DNA of 10,636 nucleotides, from NCBI GenBank assembly GCA_015063445.1, contig SVUD01000050.1, forward strand, positions 1 to 10,636, in the 5' to 3' direction. A model generated the notes under the pieces. That model was given only the letters and a program-made list of their open reading frames with translations, was not told the DNA's origin and ran no database searches. Source of the DNA: Oscillospiraceae bacterium (lineage in GTDB: Bacteria > Bacillota_A > Clostridia > Oscillospirales > CAG-272). Position numbers and translations under genes: made by a program. Shown piece after piece: positions 1 through 6,417 of the stretch (position 1 is the first letter of the stretch; each line of letters opens with the position of its first letter).

Positions 1-1183
1 CGGCGCTCCAATCACTCGTTACCTCATAAATTCCGTATGCTGTATTCGGCTCGTCATCGGATAAGGTGAGATAAACGTCCGAAAGATATGCAGACTCGGG
101 TATTTCGGGCAGAGAATTTATTTTAACGTACGTAATATTAACGCCGTTCGATTCAACTCTGCCTATTTCATAGATTTCGGAATTTTCACCGTTTAAAGCT
201 ATGTACTCGGGCGCTATTTCTACGGGAAAAGCTCTCGAGTTTGCGTTCATCCAATCCGCAGCGACGCTTACGCTTAAGGTATACTTTTTTCCATTGGATG
301 AAAGCGAATAATTTGAAGCTCCGCTCGGAGCGTAGCTTCCGTATGCGTCGATTGCTGCGGGAGCGGGAAGGATATACACGATTTCATCGGTTTCGCCATC
401 CGTGAATACCACGTCTCCTCTATCCGTAAGAGCCGCATTAAGTCCGTTAAGCTTAAGCTCGAATGAATATATGTAGCTTTCTTTGCTTTCATTTACAATA
501 ATTTTCTTCTCTACGCTTTGCGAATGAGCAAGAAATTCCATATCCGCGCCGGAGAATATCTCGGAATACTTCACCTTAGACGAAAGCTTTTCGAGATAAA
601 GCATTTTTTGAAGCTCGGTAGCCTCTTCGGAATCTGTAAAGCTTGTTACCTCTCCAACGCTATCCTTAATTCCGTCGATAACGCTTATCTCTATGCCGTA
701 ATTTCCGTTTTTAAGCGACAGCACCTTTCCGCTGCCGTTAATCTTCTTCGAGAATTTAATTCTCGAGTCCTTTGTCAAAAGATTTTCGGAGCCGTCATAG
801 TGAAGCGTGTTGTCTATATCCTGCCAAGCGCCCGATTCATCAAGGTAATGAACCGCAGAACCGTACTGAGCCGCAACGTAGCTTCCGTCACTCAAGCGGA
901 AGTGCTTAGCTTTTTCTTCACGAAGCTCCATCACCTCGTAAAGCGGATAGTCTACCTCGTGTCCCGCGCCGCCGCTATTCACGGCGCTGTTTGCTACCGC
1001 ATCGGCGGAAGAGACCGACTCTTCGGCTCGTTCTTTCGAAGAAAACGCATCCGCAATTTCACCGTATACCACCGTTGGTATCACGTAAAACAGCAGTACA
1101 ATGGAAAGCGTCAGCGATAATGCTTTCGTAGCGAACTTGTTGCGAGATAAAAACGATAATGCTTTTCTGATTTTGTTTTTCAT
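1..1183 (-). CDS. N-terminal part of a secreted WapA/Rhs-like DNRLRE-domain wall protein (3' end outside window)
   Basis: The minus frame stays open from an ATG at 1183-1181 to the window edge, giving 394 residues with no stop. AGGAG at 1190-1194, six bases upstream, supports this start. Residues 1-20 are basic (MKNKIRK...RNKFATK) and about 21-41 are hydrophobic (ALSLTLSIVLLFYVIPTVVYG), a long Gram-positive signal peptide. A Ser/Ala/Glu-rich spacer follows (about 45-75). Then comes the arrangement known from the N-termini of clostridial Rhs/WapA-like proteins: FRLSDGSYVAAQYG near 96-108, a GAWQDIDNTL motif near 118-127, YSEIFSGADMEFL near 206-218, a YSFELKLNGL stretch near 239-248 and WMNANSRAFPVEI near 311-323. 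The last 30 residues (AYLSDVYLTLS...YGIYEVTSDWS) look like the start of a DNRLRE domain, a beta-rich putative carbohydrate-binding module. Family membership is recalled from motif style, not searched. The Rhs repeats and any C-terminal toxin would lie beyond base 1 and are not seen. A large DNRLRE adhesin without Rhs repeats is the main alternative. Confidence 0.78.
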   Translation of the reverse strand, partial: MKNKIRKALSFLSRNKFATKALSLTLSIVLLFYVIPTVVYGEIADAFSSKERAEESVSSADAVANSAVNSGGAGHEVDYPLYEVMELREEKAKHFRLSDGSYVAAQYGSAVHYLDESGAWQDIDNTLHYDGSENLLTKDSRIKFSKKINGSGKVLSLKNGNYGIEISVIDGIKDSVGEVTSFTDSEEATELQKMLYLEKLSSKVKYSEIFSGADMEFLAHSQSVEKKIIVNESKESYIYSFELKLNGLNAALTDRGDVVFTDGETDEIVYILPAPAAIDAYGSYAPSGASNYSLSSNGKKYTLSVSVAADWMNANSRAFPVEIAPEYIALNGENSEIYEIGRVESNGVNITYVKINSLPEIPESAYLSDVYLTLSDDEPNTAYGIYEVTSDWSA

Positions 1184-1275
1184 GTCGATCTCCTTTTCTT
1201 GATTTATTTTTGTCGTTATGCAAACGAATTCAAAAAACAACAGTCTTATTTGAATACCGCTTGTTACCTACCGAA

Positions 1276-1302
1276 GTACGTTAAAAACATTTTTTAACAT
1301 AC
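1276..1302 (-). promoter_or_regulatory. 5'-terminal stem-loop in the leader of the WapA/Rhs-like gene
   Basis: Positions 1276-1287 and 1291-1302 form a 12-bp stem with a 3-base loop. Eleven pairs are Watson-Crick and one (1279/1299) is a G-U pair only in the minus-strand RNA. The predicted transcription start near 1307 puts this stem within a few bases of the 5' end of the mRNA. A second weaker stem (1228-1234 with 1249-1255, 7 bp) follows in the same roughly 124-base leader. 5'-terminal stems often stabilise mRNA. No U-run follows and no riboswitch class was recognised. Confidence 0.45.
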
Positions 1303-1313
1303 TCCTCGAAATA

Positions 1314-1342
1314 AGTATAGCATACACGAAAACTTGTGAAAA
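1314..1342 (-). promoter_or_regulatory. sigma-A type promoter for the WapA/Rhs-like gene
   Basis: On the minus strand a -35 TTTTCA (plus 1337-1342) and a -10 TATACT (plus 1314-1319) are 17 bases apart. TGC just before the -10 makes it an extended -10 element. The start would fall near 1307, leaving a leader of about 124 bases. The flanking sequence (about 1343-1526) is AT-rich, and nothing else was recognised in it. Confidence 0.55.
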
Positions 1343-1526
1343 TAGGATATTAACAAAATTTTATTATTGTTCACATTTTTTGTTAGATTGCACAAACTTT
1401 TTTAGCACAAATGTCCAATTCCTTCATATATAAATACCCTAAAAGTTGTCAAAACGTTACAAAAAAATCGAAAAAAATTTATTTTCAGCGTTTTGCACAA
1501 AGAGTTTTGTGGATTTTGACGAAGAA

Positions 1527-1601
1527 AAAACGGGGCTTCCGCTTCGGAACTTAACCAAAGGGTCTGACCTTGGTTTGTTTTCCTTGCGAAAGCCTCGTTT
1601 T
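1527..1601 (-). terminator. long hairpin terminator of the rha operon
   Basis: Arms 1527-1542 and 1586-1601 pair over 16 positions with one mismatch (1539/1589) and one G/T pair (1533/1595). Inside, 1553-1558 pairs with 1570-1575 (AACCAA/TTGGTT), extended by GG/CC across a bulge, giving a stem-within-a-stem of about 75 bases. Read on the minus strand it ends in GTTTTTTC, a proper U-tract, 121 bases after the rhaD stop. The other strand has only four T after the stem, so it is mainly a terminator for leftward transcription. Confidence 0.75.
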
Positions 1602-1722
1602 GAATTGTCATTAAAAATTTATGTTGTTAAGCAAATGCTTTTCGTTTGATTTGATCTTACCGATTTAACCTCGGCGGTTTAATCAACGAAAACGCGAGCG
1701 GTAATAAAAGCCGTGCGCTCAA
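1602..1722 (-). other. 3' untranslated segment between rhaD and its terminator
   Basis: This is non-coding. The only structures seen are small inverted repeats: 1662-1670 with 1676-1684 (9 bp, one mismatch, loop TCGGC) and AAGCAAATGCTT at 1629-1640. No gene or promoter is supported here. Confidence 0.4.
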
Positions 1723-2535
1723 TTAATCGAGATACTCGGTCTTGTAGTTAAGTCCGAATACCTTAGCGAGAGCCTTAAGCTCGTCGTCCTTGATCTCGTT
1801 CTTTCTCTCAAAGCCCTCGGTGAGCATATAGAGCTGAGCAGCCTTTTCAACGGTTTCGATAAGTCCGAAGGCTTCGTCGAGGTCACGGCCCGCGCCGTAA
1901 ATTCCGTGCGCCGTCCAAACGCAAAGACGGGTTTCGTTCATCTTCTCGGCGGTTGCGACGCCGATATCGTTAGTTCCGCAAACGAGCCAGGGGAGAACGC
2001 CAACGCCCTCGGGGAAAACGACGATAGACTCGGTCTGCATCTTCCAGAGCGCTCTTGTAAACTCTCTCTCGTCGGGACCGAGGATAAGCGACATAGCGAT
2101 GGTATTGGTGGGGTGCGTGTGCATTACGACTCTGTTTTCGGGGTCCTTTTTAAGTCTTGCCATATGGCTCATAAGGTGAGCGGGAAGCTCGCTTGTGAAT
2201 TTTCCGCCGTCACGGTAGCCCCAGAGAAGCTCGCAGCTCACACCGTCCTCAGCTATGCGAACGATACCGAGGTTGTTCTCGGGGTCGTACTGAACGTTCT
2301 TGAAATACTTGCCCGTGCCTGTAACAAGGAATATCTTTCCCTTTATTTCGGATGCGTCAAAGGACATCGGGATAGTGCGGATAACCTTATCCGTATCAAG
2401 ATAACCACAAAGGTCCTCGTCACGAAGCATATAGGAAAGGTTTCCGCCGTTACGCTCGTCCCAGCCGAGTCTATAAAGATTTGTAAGCGTTCTTATCGCC
2501 TCAACCATAAAAGGCGCTTCAACTATATTTTTCAT
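1723..2535 (-). CDS. rhaD: L-rhamnulose-1-phosphate aldolase
   Basis: This zinc-dependent class II aldolase cleaves L-rhamnulose-1-phosphate into dihydroxyacetone phosphate and L-lactaldehyde in the cytoplasm, the last step of the phosphorylating rhamnose route. The product has 270 residues, close to the 274 of E. coli RhaD. The HTHP motif (H139, H141) and H210 in TAHGIYGAG match the three zinc-binding histidines known for the family (141, 143, 212 in E. coli). E116 in TSELPAHL corresponds to the catalytic glutamate. Other landmarks are WDERNGGNLSY near 25-35 and FLVTGTGKYF near 69-78. The frame could start further upstream at 2586, but that would run into the end of rhaA. The ATG at 2535-2533, with AGAGGAAG at 2541-2548, gives the normal family N-terminus and a 25-base gap after rhaA. 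It is the last gene of the operon. Confidence 0.96.
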   Translation of the reverse strand: MKNIVEAPFMVEAIRTLTNLYRLGWDERNGGNLSYMLRDEDLCGYLDTDKVIRTIPMSFDASEIKGKIFLVTGTGKYFKNVQYDPENNLGIVRIAEDGVSCELLWGYRDGGKFTSELPAHLMSHMARLKKDPENRVVMHTHPTNTIAMSLILGPDEREFTRALWKMQTESIVVFPEGVGVLPWLVCGTNDIGVATAEKMNETRLCVWTAHGIYGAGRDLDEAFGLIETVEKAAQLYMLTEGFERKNEIKDDELKALAKVFGLNYKTEYLD

Positions 2536-2560
2536 TTTTTCTTCCTCTTTATGTAAACAA

Positions 2561-3808
2561 TTATTTTCTTTTCGAGAGAATTTCACGCTCGTATTTATCT
2601 ACCGTATCTATCCATTCCATACCAACGGGAGCGGAGCATTTCTTGCAGTATTCGTCGAATATCTCGCCGAAGGGCATAGTTTTCATCTCCTCGGAAACGG
2701 CGAGCATCTTCGTGTAATTTGCCTCGTCTTGATACTTCTTAAGAAGCTCCGAGGGCTGAAGAAGAGCGGAAAGAAGAGCCTTCTGCATATTTCTCGCGCC
2801 GACTACCCAAGCGGCAATTCTGTTTACCGAGGCGTCGAAGTAGTCAAGAGCGATAAAGACTCTGTCAAGAGCGTCGTTTCTCACGATCTCCTTTGCTATC
2901 TCCTTTGTTTCGTCATCGAAGATTACAACGTGATCCGAGTCCCAACGTACAGCGCGTGTTACGTGCAGAGCGATCTTCTCGTTGAAGAGAAGGAGCGAGG
3001 ATATCTTATCGGAAACGACCTCGGTGGGATGATAATGGCCGTTATCCATAAGAGGAGTTATGCCCGCCTTCGTTGAATAGGAGAGGCAGAATTCAGCCGA
3101 GCCTACCGTATAAGACTCAAGACCGATACCGAATACCTTTGACTCAAGCGTTACGAACACCTTCGACTTGTCGTAGGGAGCGGCGAGGATCTCGTCGAGG
3201 GATTTCTTAAATCTTGCTCTCGGGCCGAGTCTGTCCTGAGGAATCTCCTTGTAGCCGTCGGGAATCCAGAAGTTTATAACGCAGCTCTCGCCCGTTTCGT
3301 TAGCGAAATATTCCGCTATTTTTAAACACGCCTTGCCGTGTTCCACCCAGAACCTGCGTGTTTCTTCATCGGGAGATGAGAGAGTGAGATTGTCCTTTAC
3401 GTTAGGATGAGCGAAGAAGGTGGGGTTGAAATCAATGCCCATTCCTCTTTCCTTTGCGAATTTTACCCATTTCTCGAAGTGCTTCGGCAAGAGCTTATCT
3501 CTGTTTGCGTACTCGCCGTTCTCGAAGATAGCGTAGCTTGCGTGAAGATTGAGCTTCTTTTTGCCGGGGATAAGAGCGAACGCCGCATCCATATCCGCCA
3601 TAAGCTCGTCGGGAGTTGTTGCCTTACCGGGATAGTTACCCGTAGTCTGTATACCGCCCGAAAGCGATTCCTTTGAGTCAAAGCCTATAACGTCGTCTCC
3701 CTGCCAGCAATGAATTGCCACGGGTACGCTCTTAAGCTTCTCCATAGCCGCCTCGACGTCAATGCCGAGCGCCTTGTATTTTTCCTTTGCAAATTCGTAA
3801 GCGTTCAT
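2561..3808 (-). CDS. rhaA: L-rhamnose isomerase
   Basis: This enzyme converts L-rhamnose to L-rhamnulose, the first committed step of rhamnose breakdown, with divalent metal (Mn2+ in known enzymes). It has 415 residues against 419 in E. coli. With a constant offset of 12 from E. coli numbering, all metal and catalytic residues known for the family are present: E222 (TLESKVFGIG), D255 and H258 (MDNGHYHP), H282 (ALHVTRA), D290 and D292 (WDSDH) and D322 (ALDYFDAS). GIDFNPTFFAHP near 124-135 is another strong family signature. The ATG at 3808-3806 has AAAGG at 3816-3820 and starts the usual N-terminus. It is the middle gene of the operon, 65 bases after rhaB and 25 before rhaD. Nothing suggests damage. 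Confidence 0.98.
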   Translation of the reverse strand: MNAYEFAKEKYKALGIDVEAAMEKLKSVPVAIHCWQGDDVIGFDSKESLSGGIQTTGNYPGKATTPDELMADMDAAFALIPGKKKLNLHASYAIFENGEYANRDKLLPKHFEKWVKFAKERGMGIDFNPTFFAHPNVKDNLTLSSPDEETRRFWVEHGKACLKIAEYFANETGESCVINFWIPDGYKEIPQDRLGPRARFKKSLDEILAAPYDKSKVFVTLESKVFGIGLESYTVGSAEFCLSYSTKAGITPLMDNGHYHPTEVVSDKISSLLLFNEKIALHVTRAVRWDSDHVVIFDDETKEIAKEIVRNDALDRVFIALDYFDASVNRIAAWVVGARNMQKALLSALLQPSELLKKYQDEANYTKMLAVSEEMKTMPFGEIFDEYCKKCSAPVGMEWIDTVDKYEREILSKRK

Positions 3809-3873
3809 TTTTCTGCCTTTCTCGTTATATTTATCTCTTGTTTATTAACCGTTTTATCTTTCCTTGCGAAAAA

Positions 3874-5181
3874 TTATCTTTTCATCTGTATTTTGAGGTT
3901 TCCGATAGCCGTTGCCTCGATAGGAAGCGCGATAACACGCTTGCCCGTGTATCTTTCGGTCATCTTATTGAGGTATTCGTTCTTTGCGCCGCCGCCAACG
4001 ACGTATATATCGCTATACACCGTACCCGTGTTATGTTCCATCTCAGAAATTGCTACGCCGTAGCAATTGGCAAGGCTTATATAAGCGCACTTGAAATAGT
4101 CGCCGAGAGTACGCGGAAGATCCTTGTTGTTTTCCTTCATATAGGTATCGATAGCCGCCCTCATGCTTTTCGGAGCGACAAACGCATCGTCGTTTACGTC
4201 GAATATCTCAAGGAAGCTGCTGTCCTCGGCAAGCTTCACTATATCGTCGTAGCTTATCTCGGGGCAAAGCTCCTTGCGTAAGCACTGAACTATCCACATA
4301 CCCGTGATGTTCTTCTGATATCTGTTATAGCCCACTCCGCCCTCGTTTGAGTAGTTGGATTCACAGCTCCAGTCATCAGTAAGAGCCGTCGGCGTCTTTA
4401 CGCCGAGCAAGGACCACGTTCCCGATGAAATGTAAGGCGCGTTTGCTTCCATATCTATCGCCTCAACGGCTGAAGCAGTGTCGTGCGTGGCGCACAGAAC
4501 GACCTCGGTATCACCGCCGACACGCTTTGCGATATCGGGCTTAAGGCGTCCTACCGATGTTCCCGGCGCCGCAAGATTACTGTCAAGCGAAATGGGAAGT
4601 CCGAGAGAGGACCATATCTTTCTGTCAAAGCGGAGAGTGTAAGCGTTAATCATACCCGTGGTCGTAGCGTTGGTGAATTCCTTGACCTTGTTGCCCGTAA
4701 GCTTATACATAAGATACTCGGGAATCATAAGGAAGTCCGTCGCCGTGTCAAGTCTGCCGGAAAGCTTATCAACGTAGAGCTGGTAAAGAGTATTGAAGCG
4801 CTGGAACTGTATTCCCGTATGCTCGTAAAGGGTTTTAAATGGGATAAGCGAATGCACCTCATCTATTACCGCCTCGGTTCTTGAGTCACGGTAAGCGTAT
4901 ACGGGCATAATCTCGTCGTTATCGCTCATAAGCACGTAATCAACGCCCCAGGTGTCTATTGAAAGGCTTTCTATCTCGGGGTATTTTTTAAACGCCGCGG
5001 CGATTCCCGAAAGCACGGATTCAAAAAGCTTTTCTATATTCCACACGAGATGGCCGTTAACCGTTTCCATGCCGTTCGGGAAGCGGTAAACCTCATCCGT
5101 AGCTATTTTTCCGTTCTCCTCGTATCCGACGATATGTCTGCCGCTTGAAGCGCCTATATCGATAGCAAGATAATACTTCAT
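3874..5181 (-). CDS. rhaB: L-rhamnulokinase, short at the C-terminus
   Basis: This FGGY-family sugar kinase phosphorylates L-rhamnulose at C1 with ATP. Motifs in order: AIDIGASSGRH (6-16, N-terminal phosphate-binding loop), SIDTWGVDYVLM (74-85), FNTLYQLY (129-136), ATHDTASAV (231-239, with D234 as the likely catalytic base), SSGTWSLLG (252-260) and VVGGGAKNEYL (394-404). Start choice is clear: GGAGG at 5187-5191 sits five bases before the ATG at 5181-5179. The gene is first in the operon, with its own promoter at 5223-5251. The odd point is length: 435 residues against roughly 485-489 in E. coli and B. subtilis. The protein follows the family up to PIEATAIGNLKIQ and then ends with MKR and TAA at 3874, losing the final helical segment of about 50 residues. 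The 65 bases to rhaA are too few to encode the missing part in another frame, so a deletion fits better than a simple frameshift. Activity is uncertain but plausible. Confidence 0.94.
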   Translation of the reverse strand: MKYYLAIDIGASSGRHIVGYEENGKIATDEVYRFPNGMETVNGHLVWNIEKLFESVLSGIAAAFKKYPEIESLSIDTWGVDYVLMSDNDEIMPVYAYRDSRTEAVIDEVHSLIPFKTLYEHTGIQFQRFNTLYQLYVDKLSGRLDTATDFLMIPEYLMYKLTGNKVKEFTNATTTGMINAYTLRFDRKIWSSLGLPISLDSNLAAPGTSVGRLKPDIAKRVGGDTEVVLCATHDTASAVEAIDMEANAPYISSGTWSLLGVKTPTALTDDWSCESNYSNEGGVGYNRYQKNITGMWIVQCLRKELCPEISYDDIVKLAEDSSFLEIFDVNDDAFVAPKSMRAAIDTYMKENNKDLPRTLGDYFKCAYISLANCYGVAISEMEHNTGTVYSDIYVVGGGAKNEYLNKMTERYTGKRVIALPIEATAIGNLKIQMKR

Positions 5182-5222
5182 ATTTTCCTCCGTTTGCGCG
5201 AGTCTGATTCTTTGTACTTATT

Positions 5223-5251
5223 ATTTTACCATATGAAAAAGGGCTATGCAA
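5223..5251 (-). promoter_or_regulatory. rhaBAD operon promoter
   Basis: On the minus strand, -35 TTGCAT (plus 5246-5251) and -10 TAAAAT (plus 5223-5228) are 17 bases apart, with TGG just before the -10 (extended -10). Transcription would start near 5216, about 35 bases before the rhaB ATG. The promoter points away from the regulator gene. The roughly 45 bases between the two -35 boxes (5252-5294) are AT-rich and are where an AraC-type activator would be expected to bind. Confidence 0.65.
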
Positions 5252-5294
5252 GAGCGAAAATTATTAAAAAAACTGTCTTTGTTTAAAATCTTTA

Positions 5295-5323
5295 TTGATT
5301 TTTATGTAAAATTGTGTTAAAAT
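5295..5323 (+). promoter_or_regulatory. promoter of the AraC-family regulator
   Basis: -35 TTGATT (5295-5300) and -10 TAAAAT (5318-5323) are separated by 17 bases, so transcription would start near 5330, 26 bases ahead of the ATG. TAAAATT occurs twice, one helical turn apart (5307-5313 and 5318-5324), and TAAAAT again at 5284-5289. These could be half-sites for autoregulation, but AT-rich DNA makes such matches common. Confidence 0.6.
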
Positions 5324-5355
5324 TAGCATTGAACTCTAAAAGGAGAACGGATATT

Positions 5356-6321
5356 ATGGAAGATTTTCTTTTAAATAAGCTTGCCGCGGTATCGCGTGAG
5401 GAGGAGGCTATTCTCTCGGGGCGCGATTTGGACCGCAATATTTATTCGCAGGACTCGGATTTCGTCGTTGACGCGGACAGGGTTCTTTCGGGCGGACGGA
5501 GCATCGCCGTAAGAACTCATACTCAATATATCGACTTTCCCATTCACAAGCATAACTACCTTGAGATGATGATAGTGCTGTCGGGAAGCATCACTCACGT
5601 GATAGCGGACGAAGCGGTAACTCTTGAAAAGGGAGATATACTCGTGCTTAACAAGCACGTTTCCCATTCCATTAAAAGAGCGGGAACGGACGATATCGGA
5701 GTTAACGTTATAATATCCGACAACTTTATCGAATCGCTGATGCCGGAGCTTTCGGACACCGTATTTTCGGAGCTTGCGCGCCAGAATTCCATGCCGTCGG
5801 GCTCGGGAATATATCTCGCCTTTTCTTCCATAGGAAACAAGCAGATAGAAAATATTGTGGAAAATCTTCTCTTCGAGCTTACCGAATATACGGCGGACGA
5901 CAAGATTTTAAGATACACCACGGCTCTTCTTTTCGACTATCTCTCAAGAAAGAGCAAGAAGCTTTTGAAGCTCGCTTCGCGCACGCCCGATAAAAACGGA
6001 ATGCGCCGCCGTGAGATACTCGGCTACATACAGGGAAATTTCAGAAGCGCTTCCCTCTCGGAGCTTTCGAAAAAGATGTTTCTCACGCCGCCCTATCTCT
6101 CGAAAATAATCAACGAGATATTCGGCAAGGGCTTCAAGGAGCTTTTACTTGAGGAGAGAATACGCAGAGCCGCGGAGCTGGTTATAAAAACCGACCTCTC
6201 GATAGGAAACATTATCGAAAGCGTGGGCTACGAAAACGAATCGTACTTCCACAGAGAGTTTAAAAAGCATATGGGCTACACCCCCCTTAAGCTCAGAAAG
6301 CTCTCGAAAACCACCGTTTAG
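5356..6321 (+). CDS. cupin-AraC family transcription regulator, probable rhamnose operon regulator
   Basis: This is a 321-residue cytoplasmic DNA-binding protein. Residues about 45-115 form a cupin-type sensing domain with FPIHKHNYLEMMIVLSGSI (61-79) and EKGDILVLNKHVSHSI (91-106), the histidine and glycine pattern of AraC N-terminal sugar-binding domains. A mostly helical linker follows. Residues about 216-317 are the two-helix-turn-helix AraC domain: SLSELSKKMFLTPPYLSKII (233-252) is the first HTH, and SIGNIIESVGYENESYFHREFKKHMGYTP (282-310) matches the family signature over the second. The frame can be extended to a GTG at 5314, but that start lies on the promoter. The ATG at 5356, with AAAGGAGA at 5338-5345, fits better. 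The divergent position beside rhaBAD strongly suggests it activates that operon, as RhaS/RhaR do in enterics. This role is inferred from context; the effector cannot be read from sequence. No terminator follows the gene, so some read-through into the next gene is possible. Confidence 0.9.
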   Translation: MEDFLLNKLAAVSREEEAILSGRDLDRNIYSQDSDFVVDADRVLSGGRSIAVRTHTQYIDFPIHKHNYLEMMIVLSGSITHVIADEAVTLEKGDILVLNKHVSHSIKRAGTDDIGVNVIISDNFIESLMPELSDTVFSELARQNSMPSGSGIYLAFSSIGNKQIENIVENLLFELTEYTADDKILRYTTALLFDYLSRKSKKLLKLASRTPDKNGMRRREILGYIQGNFRSASLSELSKKMFLTPPYLSKIINEIFGKGFKELLLEERIRRAAELVIKTDLSIGNIIESVGYENESYFHREFKKHMGYTPLKLRKLSKTTV

Positions 6322-6352
6322 CCGCGTTAAAATAAATAAAATATTTTCAAGG

Positions 6353-6381
6353 TTGACAAGACTTCTCTTTAGTGGTATAAT
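6353..6381 (+). promoter_or_regulatory. near-perfect sigma-A promoter for the 901-residue membrane protein
   Basis: TTGACA (6353-6358), a 17-base spacer and TATAAT (6376-6381) match the housekeeping consensus exactly, and TGG before the -10 adds an extended element. The start would be near 6388, with a leader of about 30 bases. It is the strongest promoter in the window by consensus, pointing to high constitutive expression independent of the regulator gene upstream. Confidence 0.85.
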
Positions 6382-6417
6382 CTGTTTCATATCAATAAAT
6401 ATTCTTTGGAGGCAATT

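Noticed and set aside
518..1120. 200-codon plus-strand open frame
   Set aside because: The opposite strand carries the signal peptide and Rhs/WapA-type motifs with a good ribosome site. The plus frame has neither.
1402..1649. Short open frames on both strands around 1402-1649
   Set aside because: They span the rha operon terminator hairpin and have no ribosome sites.
1906..2556. 216-codon plus-strand open frame over rhaD
   Set aside because: It is antisense to an aldolase with all zinc ligands in place, and its translation resembles no protein family.
5252..5294. Possible CcpA (cre) site between the divergent promoters
   Set aside because: No stretch matches the cre consensus well enough to call.
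5314..5355. GTG start 14 codons upstream for the AraC-family regulator
   Set aside because: It would place the start codon on the promoter -10 region, and the ATG at 5356 has a proper AGGAG site.
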